Part shown: piece after piece, positions 24,535-35,272 of the stretch
Layout of the letters: each line of letters starts with the position of its first letter
Position numbering within the stretch: the first letter of the stretch is position 1
Assembly (NCBI GenBank): GCA_013397865.1
Contig: VZTI01005023.1
Span: 346,967-410,966, forward strand
Origin: Struthidea cinerea
Taxonomy: Eukaryota > Chordata > Aves > Passeriformes > Corcoracidae
Direction: 5' to 3'
DNA length: 64,000 bases
Notes under the pieces: generated by a model
Databases searched by the model: none
What the model was told of the DNA's origin: nothing
The model's input: only the letters and a program-made list of their open reading frames with translations
Program-made: the position numbers and the translations under genes

Positions 24535-24735
24535 TCAAATGAGGAACTGCGCCCCAGAGTAGTATTCATAAAATTTGGTGAATACTAGTTCTGCATCCAC
24601 TTGCCTCACAGCTTTCAAGATGTTGTAAACCACGGCCCATTTTCCCCTTGATCTTCTCCTCTCCACTGTGAGTGGTCCCAGCATTTTCAGCCTCTCCTTG
24701 CAAAGCAGCTTCTCCATTCCCATTGATATTTAGTT
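24535..24735 (-). mobile_element. possible degraded CR1 fragment
   Basis: TCAGCCTCTCCTTGCAAAGC and neighbouring CTTTCAAGATGTTGTAAACC-like text resemble old, inverted CR1 sequence, but similarity is weak and the ends are undefined. Confidence 0.3.
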
Positions 24736-25149
24736 GCCCTTTTTTTAACTCTACTATGGACTCCCCCTAAATCTGAATTTCTGGTAGAAACCCAAACTGC
24801 CCAACTCTGAAAACATGGGTCCACTGGTCTTACACAGGAGCAAAGTAGGACCACCTGTTTTGTTTGCAAAAAAATTAATAAATTTTGATGCAGCTCAGAA
24901 CTGTGGCATCACAAAGAATTGTGAAAGATCTATGTATGCCCTGAGTTCTTGCTGAAGCACAAGTTCAGTACCATGTATATTCCAACAATGATTTACACTA
25001 CAGACACACAGATCTGTCCTGGAGCTCATCTACTATTTTTCCCTATAGGAGGATCTGACAAAACTGAGCTCCTTGCCACTGCACCAATGTTGGACTACTT
25101 AGGAATGCTTGGTATCATCTGCAAAGTCAGGTGATACCATTGTTCATTC

Positions 25150-25558
25150 CCTCTTGTGAATCACCATGCAGAACAGGTGGAAGTGGAAGACTATCCCTGT
25201 GGGAGGGACCCCACTCTGGAGCAGCAGAAGACTGTGAAGAGTAAGGAGCAACACAATCCCATTCCCCATCCACTTGTGCTGCTGGGAGACAGGAGGTAGA
25301 GAATTTGTGTGGGAAGCCAAGCCCAGGTAGAAGGGAGGGGTGGGGGGAAGATGTTTTATGATTTGTTCTTATTTCTCATTATCTCTGATTTTATTGGCAG
25401 TAAATTAAAATAATTTCCCCAAACCATGTCTGACTGTATGTGACTATAACCGCTGAGTGATCTCCCTGTCCCTATCTTGATGCATGAGTCATTCATTGTA
25501 TTTCTGGCTTTCCAAGAGGAGGGGGAAGCAACAGAGCCAAGGTCAGCCCACCACAACC
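25150..25558 (+). mobile_element. avian interspersed repeat, LTR-like
   Basis: The run GGGAGGGACCCCACTCTGGA, CCCATTCCCCATCC, GGGTGGGGGG-type text, TTCTTATTTCTCATTATCTC, a TAAATTAAAATAATTT polyadenylation-like block, GAGTGATCTCCCTGTCCCTA and a terminal CAAGGTCAGCCCACCACAAC follows a very common avian interspersed repeat that I remember as LTR-like. It is diverged. Family assignment is from memory and needs a repeat-library search. Confidence 0.55.
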
Positions 25559-27287
25559 AGTCCATGCATTAGCTAATCTCTTGCAGTTGTACCCTTTTCC
25601 AAAGGGGAATGAAAACAAAAGTACAGTTTGAAGTCAGACAGTCCATCATAGCATATGATTAAATGAAACATGAAGTCTTTTTAGTGCAAAATAATAATAC
25701 AAAATTATATTTGGAAGCACTTTGTTTTAAACATAGCTAAACACAGCTGTAATCTGATAACATCTTTCTTCTTATATATAGATTTAGTACTGTTACAATA
25801 AAGTATTACATTTCAATCACTGACCAGCTCAGCTGTCATATATCAAGTAATATAATCCATCCTTTGCTTTCCATGTCTGTAGCCTTATTTTTATTCTGGC
25901 TGATAAAAAATGTAACCTATTGTCTAGAAAATATATGAGTTAAGACATTACTTGTTCAGCAACAAAATATATCCAATTTCCCAATTTCCTAGTTTGTGTA
26001 AATATATATACACAAATTCCATAACAAAGCTTTCACTTTTGTGTAGCATTCCCGCTTTCTGAACATTTTCATTGACAACATTTCATTCACATTTCATTTT
26101 CATTTCACTTTCAACTTGAGCTATGAATATTAATAACAATTATTTCTTCCTCCCGCCTGAAGCATGGATTTATTGTCTAGTAGTCTGTGTCATCCCAGTC
26201 AATCTCTGCACAATATAGGTACTGTATCTTGTTAATGATGCATCTCCATTCTCTACATCTTATTTCTGCATCTTTTTCCAACAATCTGAGTTCTCTTCAG
26301 GTTTGTTTTCATTTTTTAACATCTATTCCCAACTGCTCTAAACAATAAACAACATAAAAATTACTGTGCAAACACCAAAGACATATTTAGCAAGTCTAAA
26401 TAATTTTAGCTGTGATGTACTAATTCAGTTACTGAATAAGCAGCATAACAACTTACATAAACTTACACATATAGTTCCTCTTAGCATGTTTATCAGTGAT
26501 AATAAGCTCCTAAAAATATTAGAGGCAATCACTGTCATTCCTAGATGATCATTTCAAATTGCAATCATCCATGTTCAGATATGCTTATTAATCCAACAGA
26601 ACCACATCTTTATAGTTTAGTTTTGTACACAAAAATCTTCATGTTCTTTAAAATGTACACATTCAATCAGATTTAAAGCTCAGGCAAAGCAGGACTGATT
26701 AAAGGAATTTTAAAGAACGCACTGTTCATAGTCCTGAACAGTCTCTGTCTCCATACCCGAGACAGAGTTAATAATTACTACAAAAACTCTTCTGTTATAT
26801 GAAGTAGCATTATGGTCATACACATAGCATTTGCTCAGTTGGTTGGCCTGCCATGTATGACAGTCTTGGTGTTTTCAACTCATATCAAATGAACCCAGGC
26901 TTTCTACATTATCATGCTGTGACCTGCTGATCTAAAATAAAAAGTACATATCTAATCTGTAGTGTTTGCAAGTGACATCACTGTATATTAGAAATTAATT
27001 CCACCAACACATTTGTTTTCACTGATGTTTTATCCCATATTCCTTCTGTTTCCCCTTTTCCATTATTATTTTATCATGAAGTAACAGTGGATGCAACTAT
27101 GATCTTAGAACAAGCAATTTCAAGGAACTCACAGTTTTAACTTAGATTGACTCAGAGTAATGAGCAAACATGGTACTGTAACTCATAAAGAAATACAGAT
27201 CTATATAATTCTTGTAGTATTTTCAAATTGAAGTATTAGCTTCTTGTTAACAAGAAACGGGATACATAGATTCGATTTCCAGTAACA

Positions 27288-27385
27288 TTACTTACTTTCT
27301 TCCCTCAGCTTGTTTAATTCCTGTATTATATCACTATACACATAGGATAAAAGCTCCTCTTGGGATTTTGTTCCATCCAAATAAT
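27288..27385 (-). CDS. NMRK1: NMRK1 last coding exon
   Basis: 98 nt encoding YLDGTKSQEELLSYVYSDII then QELNKLREESK and TAA at 27290-27288. Acceptor CCTCAG. The end of the coding sequence reads GAAGAAAGTAAGTAATG, where the GTAAGT is also a consensus splice donor. I took the in-frame stop because it gives a near-normal protein length. Confidence 0.85.
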
Positions 27386-30300
27386 CTGAGGAAGAAAAAA
27401 GAAAAAGTGTTCATGAGTTCTATGCCAGCTATCTGTAACAGCAAAGTTTTCAGTATTCCTATAGAAGCCATCAGAAGAGATGAAAAAAGTTAAAACCAAG
27501 AACAGCACCTCACTTTTTCTTCTTCCCCAAATTCATTTCACATGTTAAAAACCAACATAATGGAAAAGTATTCTAGTTAATAATTCATTTACAATTTTTT
27601 GTGGTATAAAAGTCTTCATAAGGTTAATGGTAATTATGTGAGGACAGTGGAACAATGGAATAATTTGGCAAAAAGGTTTCTGTGCAGTAGAAAATTTCAG
27701 GTTCCTCAGTTTCAGCCTTTGAGCAAGTCACAGAAGAGCATTGCAGTTCTTATTCGTACTGCACAGCAACAAGCAGTGTGGTAATGATGCAGCAGCCACC
27801 CAACTTCCCTTCCCTCTGGCCCCAACTCCAGAAGCAGGTAGTCCAAGAGCTGTACAACTGCGAACATCACACAAACTTGTGGCAGTGCCCCAAGAGCTGG
27901 CCCAGCTTAGACACTTCTCATGCAAAACTGATGTCCTAGTGTGGACAGTCAGCACCTAGAAGGTATCTTCAGCTTATTACAAGACACAACCAGGATTTCA
28001 GTTTTGTTCTGAAGAACTCTGACAGTGCATTAGCTATCGTCTCAGAAGCTTCCTATTTAGACACATGCATGTTATCTTAAGAAGTTATCTTGTTAAGTGG
28101 ACTTAATTAGTGATCCGAACATTTCTATTTTTTAACTTCCTAATTTTCATTATTAAATAACAAAACCAAAACCCCTATAGGCTTGAAATATAAACCAATA
28201 GCAAGGACAAAACCTACTGTCTAAGTGCTACAAAAACATTTGAAGAAGATTTTGTCCCATTAAAAAAAAAAAAACCAATTCAACAAAAGCTGCACAAGTG
28301 CCACAGTTATAAATTTTATAAGTTTAAAATTAAGAATACCATACCAACTTGCATACTTGCATTCTCTTCCAGTTCATTTTTATATTTCAGATACATAGGC
28401 CACACATGTCCATCGAAGTACCCCGGTGTATCTGCTGGCTGATAGACTCTAGTGCTACACAAAAATAGATACACATTCCCATGTAAGTTTTATATTTTTC
28501 CCCTAGTGTCAGCTGGTTAAATAACAGCTTTTATCCAAAATAAAAAACGTAAGGCTGGCTGTATTTTTGTTGAAGCAAAGGAGGCTCCTTTGTTCTAATT
28601 CAATCTGTGATATGAGCTTTTGCTGTCTTTTGCTGTCTTACCTAGTTGTGCCAATCAAACCACATTTAAGATAAGGTAAAAGTTTGGGGGTTTTAATTAT
28701 AAAAGGTATTACAGATAAATTAAACTGTACTGACACTATTACCAAAATAAGCTACTTTTTCCTATTAGGTATACAGGTTTCTCAGGCTTTAAATGACTTG
28801 TTGTTTAGGCTAGTCTCTTCCATTCTGGACACTAAAGTCTCAGGTGAGTCTACTGAGAGACCAAGGAAATGGTATCAACCAAAGCCAATTGAATAGAGGA
28901 TTTCTTCACTCAGCTAGCATATTCTGACTTTGTGCACATACATATTATTCCAACCACACAGTATTGCTCCAAATTTGGAGGCAAGTCAGACACTGGCTCA
29001 GTAATCTAGATGAGATCCACAGTAAAATTAATGGACAATCTGAACAAAAATGTACTAAACTCACACATGAACATCATTACTCTAAGAATAATCATCGATT
29101 AACTGTATTTGACCAAGAATAAGATTGCTTAGTAATTTTTTAACCATTTCTCATTTTAAACATGGTTTTACTCAAATACGCGATCCATAATCTAAATAAT
29201 TTATCAGGACAACAAATACTCTTCTCAGTGTTTGAAAAGCACTTAATACTTTAATAACCATGTGCTCTAAAATAAAAACCAAATCCAACAAACCTAAAAC
29301 AAACAAAGATAGAATTGATGATCTTAATAGCTTACATTTTGCAAGCACTGAAGAAAAGCTAGTACAGAAGGAGCACTTCAGTTTACGGGCTACAGTGACT
29401 CTTTTTAAACAATAAGTCAATAATCTTACCTCCTTCTCCTTTTGCACTCTTCATAAGGAAGGGTCAAAAAATATCTTCTATTCCATAGTTCATTAAGTGG
29501 CCTAAGATAATAACATATTTAGTGCCCTCTTCCATTTTAGGGTGGCTTTTAATTTACCAGGTTACATATTACTGCTTACTCATAATTGTAAAGGAGAAAG
29601 CCTTCAACAATCAAAATATAAACATTTTTCACATTGTCACATGTATTCTGTGTCTCTTCTGTCAAAACACCTGAGCTTGCTGGGCTTTTAATCCAATTGC
29701 GAATACTGGTCACCATTTCATCCATATAGAGGGCATCAAGTACTAGATGAAAACAGAAAGTTAAACATCCCTTAAAACCAAAGAATAAAAGAAAAAAAAA
29801 AAAGAACCCGTAAGTACCCCTATGTTAATCAGTAAGAATCAAATAATCTACATACAAATTTAAATTAAGGGGAACAGGATTATTCCCATGATTTTATCAG
29901 TAGTTCTGAGTTTGCAACTGATGATTTTCTGAAACCAAAGCTTGCACCAGGATTGGGGTATTTCTGTTGGGTGTAGTCTCTCCGAACTTTATGGCACCTA
30001 AAATTGCCTGAACTGAATTCACAGCTTTTCATTTCTTGACAGAAACTTCAGGGACTGCTCTCCACTTCCACAAAACTTGTAGAAATTTACTAATCCTGAG
30101 ACCTCCACCCTTCTGTCAATTGTCAGAGGTAGGGAGTGGATGCTCAACATTTTTTTGCTTTGGGTTTTTATAAGGTTTAGTGGGTAGGCATAGAGAGAGT
30201 TAAAGAAGCATGGCATACAAAGCAAAACAGCACAATATAACACCTGGTTTTGTCTGTAGACACACAAGAATATATTGAGGAAGTACTGAAAGGTATAAAG

Positions 30301-32376
30301 AAGGCAGCTTTTGGATACCATAACAGCAAACACATTTTTCAAGAGCTTTTAAGAGCAGCATTAAACCCAGATATTTGAATAGGGATGTCCAGTTTATCCC
30401 TCCAGTTTCACATTTCATTTACACAAAGTCTGGAAGTTGAGCCAAAGACTGATAAGCTGGTAATCACAAATTTTCCAGTACAACTGAAGGGTCTGACCAG
30501 TCTTCTCAGCAATACATTTTGTGATCAGAAAGTATCAACAGAGATTAGCTACTAACTAAGCAACTGTTTACAAGTAGATATGACCTGACACAAAACACTA
30601 GCCTAAAGTGGACCTGGATCTAGACATCTCTAACAATAAACTGAACCAGCATTAATCATGAACTTAAAAAACAGATGTTCTTTATGTGAGATCTGACATG
30701 AAATAAAGGTGTCAGGATAGACCCAAGTTTTGACTGATTTGGAAAACTCCATAGTGATATCCCATGAGTTCACTAGCAAAAGTGAAATAAAAAAGGCCAC
30801 CACTACATAGGAAGTGATGAGGTTAAGCTTATGCCAGTACTGCAAGCCACGACTTTTAACTGAACAGTACCATTTGCTACCAGACCAGATGCAAGTGAGG
30901 AAACAGAGAAAAAGATTCAAAAGAGACAAGGAAAGGTCAAGCACTAGCTTGAGCTATTTACTAGTTAAGCAAGTTTTCTTATATATCTCAGTGAGCTGAA
31001 AGAAACTGAGCAAAGGATTGCTCTGAACCACTTGTTTACTGCCTTGCTTAGAAGGGAAGAGAGCAAGGGGATGGGGTAGAAGTGTTGCACAACAATTTCA
31101 GTACAATGTTGAAAAGCAGTGTATCAGAGTTACTGACCATCATATAGCTTAAATCCACGTTCATCTGTTTCTACTTCAGACTCTGGCTGAAGGGGAAAAA
31201 AATTTATTTTTTTCAAGGTTGCTTTTATGACCATGCTGAGAGATACATATTCTTTGGTTACAAACATAAGGGTTATACTAGTTAAATCTGTCTTCAACAT
31301 TAAACTGATGTAAGCAACTGTTAAAACACACTACAAAAGCTTTATTTAATCTAGAACAACAAATACTCCAAATCATGTGACTTAAGTTCATTATAGCTTT
31401 ACTTAAGAAATAAAAGCTCCTTCACCCTCCTTAACAAACACCCCTAATATCAACACACAAGATGTTGTTCTGTTTTGACTTGGGAGACAAAAAACATCTT
31501 ATTGCTGTATGGGTGTAAGCTTAAGACAGTATCATTAAACTCATTTAGCACAAAGGATCTTAAAAAATGCAACCATCATACACCCATTCCTTATTTTAAA
31601 ATAGTTTAAAAGGGTGGAAAAGAAGACAGTAAATGTCTTTTTGTTGAGGATATTCAGTGGTTTGGCCACTTAAATTTCAATTACTCCAGCAGTCATTTTA
31701 TAATTCTCATGAAATTAACAATATTTTAAGCAGCACCAATTTTAAAAGTTCATCAATAGGAGAACTGAAAAAAGACTTGAAATCTACTCAGGCCTACTTT
31801 CACCTACCAAGCTTTTCCATTAAAACTGTTACCTTAAAGAAATCATCTTGAGAGATTATATCACAGTTGGGAAGCATATTCTTAAGTTTTTCTGCTAGCG
31901 TTGTTTTCCCTCCATTGGTTACACTGTTAGAAAACATTGTAGAAAGTTCACCAAGACAAAAACTAATCTTTTAAACATATGTACATGCTCACACATATAT
32001 TTCTATGTAGTTATGTGCAAAGAAACAATAAAACTCCCCCCAAATTTTAGTCACATTAAATACTTTCTACTTCTAGAAATTTTCTGGCATGTTCCAACAG
32101 TTTTCAAAAATCAGTACAGTAGATGAAGCAATGCCAAGAAAGATACTAGAGACACCTGCACCTGAGGTCTCCAACAGACATAGAACAAATTCTTAAGAGT
32201 TACAAGCTATAAAATTATACAATTATATGTTGTGTTTGTAATCCAGTTTCAAAAAAGTATGTATTCAGAAATAGAAATTATATCACTGCATTCTGAGAAG
32301 AAGACTAGTCTTAAGCTGTAGAGGAAATTTAATTTTGTATAACTTACCCTCCAAGGCCAATAACCAATACTTTCAT
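27288..32376 (-). CDS. NMRK1: nicotinamide riboside kinase 1 (7 coding exons, spliced)
   Basis: Phosphorylates nicotinamide riboside (and nicotinic acid riboside) to the mononucleotide with ATP, a salvage entry to NAD+; cytosolic. Coding exons on the minus strand are 32376-32348, 31923-31833, 31186-31138, 29742-29580, 29501-29430, 28454-28345 and 27385-27288. They total 612 nt, 203 residues plus stop, all junctions in phase. The human protein is about 199 residues. The P-loop GLGGVTNGGKTTLA (residues 7-20) has Lys16-Thr17, followed by SQDDFFK with the catalytic Asp36. The Arg-rich lid ECKRRRSTRVY (129-139) and the substrate segment PGYFDGHVWPMY (145-156) are also intact. The gene lies tail-to-head behind CARNMT1 and head-to-head with OSTF1. 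Upstream non-coding exon(s) probably lie in the CpG island at 34.4-34.8 kb. The stop TAA overlaps a perfect GTAAGT donor, so the last few residues could differ if that donor is used. Confidence 0.96.
28345..28454 (-). CDS. NMRK1: NMRK1 coding exon 6
   Basis: 110 nt encoding TRVYQPADTPGYFDGHVWPM then YLKYKNELEENASMQV. The YFDGHVWP block is diagnostic for the family. Acceptor GTGTAG, donor GTATGG. The Asp codon is split with exon 7. Confidence 0.95.
29430..29501 (-). CDS. NMRK1: NMRK1 coding exon 5
   Basis: 72 nt encoding PLNELWNRRYFLTLPYEECK followed by RRR, the start of the lid. The intron before it is only 78 bp (29502-29579). Acceptor CTTAG, donor GTAAGA. The Ser codon is split with exon 6. 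Confidence 0.95.
29580..29742 (-). CDS. NMRK1: NMRK1 coding exon 4
   Basis: 163 nt encoding LDALYMDEMVTSIRNWIKSP ... VKNVYILIVEGFLLYNYE, including the Walker B-like strand ILIVEGFLL. Acceptor ATCTAG, donor GTAAGC. Confidence 0.95.
29743..31137 (-). other. NMRK1: NMRK1 intron 3
   Basis: 1.4-kb intron with no recognisable gene, RNA or repeat. Short open frames on both strands have no supporting features. The other larger introns, 28455-29429, 27386-28344, 31187-31832 and 31924-32347, are likewise featureless to me. Confidence 0.75.
31138..31186 (-). CDS. NMRK1: NMRK1 coding exon 3
   Basis: 49 nt encoding PESEVETDERGFKLYD, the substrate-loop region after DDFFK. Acceptor TTCAG, donor GTCAGT. 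The Val codon is split with exon 4. Confidence 0.93.
31833..31923 (-). CDS. NMRK1: NMRK1 coding exon 2 (Walker A)
   Basis: 91 nt encoding VTNGGKTTLAEKLKNMLPN and the CDIISQDDFFK strand with the catalytic Asp36. Acceptor AACAG, donor GTAACA. The mammalian P-loop Ser14 is Gly here, which still fits GxxxxGK[ST]. Confidence 0.96.
32348..32376 (-). CDS. NMRK1: NMRK1 first coding exon
   Basis: 29 nt of coding sequence, MKVLVIGLG plus two bases, the first beta-strand and start of the P-loop; donor GTAAGT. A plausible acceptor (TTTTTGACAG) lies upstream at about 32408, so this exon would begin with about 31 nt of 5' UTR. Confidence 0.92.
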
Positions 32377-32407
32377 AGCTTGTTTTCCCCTTAGTTCTTC
32401 CTTTTTA

Positions 32408-34429
32408 CTGTCAAAAACAATAGCCAGTGAAAAATCTTAATCCAGCAACAAGAAAGCAACTATTGTATTAGGAAATACCAATTATAAAGATTATTTATTT
32501 TCTCTCCTGTTGTCCATCATTTTTCTTTTTGCAAAGGTACAGTCAGAACCTCAGCTGCTTGATCTAATGCTAACAAAAAACCTGCAATATATATGCCCCA
32601 TCATAAATTCCAATGTACTTTATTTTTGACAGTATTTTAATCATTTGAAAGGAACTCTGAGAGATTCAGTTCTAACAATATTAATACACAAGTTCCTAAA
32701 GAAAAGCACCATCACTAGCTCAAGCATTAACAATATAAGATAGACTAGGTAAACAGAAGCTGTGGTGGCAAAACAAAAACTTTAAGAAAGAAACAAGTGG
32801 CATGCTGAGGAGAAAGATGTTTTAAAATTTCATGAAGACTTGTAACCAAGATTATGTTCAAGACCTGTTTTATGACCCTGGTCTCGGCAGCAGCATATTC
32901 ACTGTGTAATTCACACCTCCCTTTCTGAGGACATTAACAGCACAGACCATACAAATCCTCCTCCTCTGCTCCACCAACATTAATTAATCTGGAAGCATTA
33001 AAACTACTGTAAGGGCAGTTTAAGCCATCCTAGCTGACTTAGCACTGAGAAGGACTAGATAGCACTTGATTTGTTCCAGAAAAGATCAAAGACTAAGCTC
33101 TAAAGTTTAATTTGTCCACCATATCCCTGTTACCGCCACCATATCCCACCAACCCTAAGGCTCCGGCTGCCTGAACACCTTCAGTAGTCAGAGCTGCCAG
33201 GAAACACACTTCTGTCTTGCCCCAGCTCCTTCCCCTGAACTTTCTTCTGGAACAGGTGTTTGCAGAGTACATAGTGAACTATCCTGGAAAAATATTGCCG
33301 CTGAAAAACTGTTCTGCAAAGACAGAGGGGAAACAATGTTTGTTTTCAGCTGAACAAATTCCCTCCAGTTCACCATCCAGTTATCCCTGCCTGCAAAGGT
33401 CTGATGTAGCAGGACAGGTTATAATAGGACTGCTTCTCTTGGCAGCAGCACTGATCTACAGTTTGTTAAGCCAGTTTGTTTGTCAAACATCGCTTTCCAT
33501 GAGCACACATCATTTTATAACTATTTAACCACATGCAAACACCTTTTCTTTTCACCTGCTCTGTCCCCCTAGGTCACCCTTAAGGAGGTGAGGCCTACGA
33601 CACCTAAGACCTGAAAGGAATGAGCAGGCAAAACTCTCCCTGCCTCCAACAAACAAGTCTTTTTTTCTAGTGAAAAGGCTTACAGGGCGTCAGTATGAAA
33701 GCAAAACCACACTGTTTCTGTGAAAGTAACCTTTAGACACATGTGGAGTCTGAAATAGAAACATCATTTTGTATTTGGTGCCATGACTGGAAGTTCAACT
33801 ATTTCATAGGTCTGTGATATGATCTTTGCATACTTTCCAATGCGTGGTTATGTTAAAAAAAACCCAAAACCAACAACAAAAAAAGACATACCAACTAGCT
33901 CAAGCCAACACCCATGTGATAGCCATCGCTTTGCAATGGTGCTGCTTATCTACAGTAGTTGGCATTCACGAGTTTTTAAAGTTAGTACGCATTGGGTTTC
34001 TAAGAAAATTACAATTTGCAAGTTCAATTATGCATTGCATGCTTATAGTACTGGTATCAACGCAAAGAGAGCAGACAGATGATCTGTTCTTAGGAAGTGA
34101 TTATACTCAGGCTACCTAAAAAAAGCTCTTTTCCAAAAATCATCAGTGAGGTTTGTGTTGCGGAGGATTACCCTTTGTCCCACAAAAGATGTTATGCAAC
34201 AAACCGGGCAAACACGTTTAGCTTTGGACTTTAATTTTATGTCACTGTCTATATGAAAATTAATCCCAGTCTACGGCAAAAAACACCATTATAAAAAACC
34301 ACACCAACTCTTCTGCCCCCCTGAGTAATGTTTAAAACAAATTTCAAAAGCAAATTTGTCATAAATGCTTCAACACAGAAATCCTAAACTACCTTGGGTT
34401 AATCTGGGTCTTTAAACAGAGCACAAACC
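32408..34429 (-). other. NMRK1: NMRK1 5' intron / upstream region
   Basis: Two kilobases between the first coding exon of NMRK1 and the CpG island, probably an intron in the 5' UTR. A 103-codon plus-strand frame at 33217-33528 has a hydrophobic stretch, but there is no splice or homology support and I do not call it a gene. Confidence 0.55.
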
Positions 34430-34844
34430 CATGACACCGCTAGCAGAGCCTTCCTGTCACCCCATGCTTAAGGGCATACCGCGGCAAGGCTCCCACGCGC
34501 GGGGACACCCGAAGGTGCACCGGCCCCGGACCGGGAACGTCTCTCACGGGTACCGAGCCCACACAGCAGGGCCGGCCGAGGCTCCCGGCGGTGCGCGCCG
34601 CTCGCCACAGACGGCCGCACGTCCGCCAGCTGCAGCTGCAGCACTTCACCGCCTCCGGAGCTCGCACTTAACTTCAGCCACGCCGAGAGAGCGCTCAGAA
34701 CACATCCGTCCGGCTGCAGGGCTCCGCGCAGGCGGAGCGCCCGCCTCCCACGTCCTGTGACGGGGCTGTCCGGGGCGCGCCCACCTCCGCGTCGGGGCGG
34801 CCCCGCGCCCACGACGCCCCAGCCGCGTTCCCGGGAGCCACCCC

Positions 34845-35120
34845 NNNNNNNNNNNNNNNNNNNNNNNNNNNNNNNNNNNNNNNNNNNNNNNNNNNNNNNN
34901 NNNNNNNNNNNNNNNNNNNNNNNNNNNNNNNNNNNNNNNNNNNNNNNNNNNNNNNNNNNNNNNNNNNNNNNNNNNNNNNNNNNNNNNNNNNNNNNNNNNN
35001 NNNNNNNNNNNNNNNNNNNNNNNNNNNNNNNNNNNNNNNNNNNNNNNNNNNNNNNNNNNNNNNNNNNNNNNNNNNNNNNNNNNNNNNNNNNNNNNNNNNN
35101 NNNNNNNNNNNNNNNNNNNN
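34845..35120. other. assembly gap, 276 N
   Basis: A run of unknown bases within the GC-rich divergent promoter, typical of a GC-related sequencing dropout. Its true length may differ from 276. Confidence 0.99.
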
Positions 35121-35238
35121 GCCGCGCCGTTCCCGGGCCTGCCGGGGGCTCGCACCGCCGCCTCTCACCGCAGGCCCGGGCCGGGCAGCCGATCGCCGTC
35201 GCGCCGCTCTCCCGTCCGTGCTTAGGCCGGCTCCAGCC

Positions 35239-35272
35239 ATGTCCAAGCCGCCACCTAAACCGGCCAAGCCAG
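35239..35272 (+). CDS. OSTF1: OSTF1 coding exon 1
   Basis: 34 nt encoding the Pro-rich N-terminus MSKPPPKPAKP. The start context is CAGCCATGT; donor GTGAGG. It lies in the CpG island 119 bp right of the assembly gap. Confidence 0.97.

Larger units (their letters stand above)
22801..27287. other. CARNMT1-NMRK1 intergenic region
   Basis: No coding exon is recognisable. It contains copy 2 of the 90-bp duplication, a 13-bp hairpin (24490-24519), old repeat debris around 24535-24735, an LTR-like element (25150-25558) and, at its right end, the probable NMRK1 3' UTR. Minus-strand AATAAA candidates for NMRK1 include 26166-26171. The reading frames here are short and unrecognised. Confidence 0.7.

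Noticed and set aside
33217..33528. 103-codon plus-strand frame with a hydrophobic segment
   Set aside because: No splice sites, homology or codon signal. It sits in the probable 5' intron of NMRK1, where a chance frame of this length is unremarkable.
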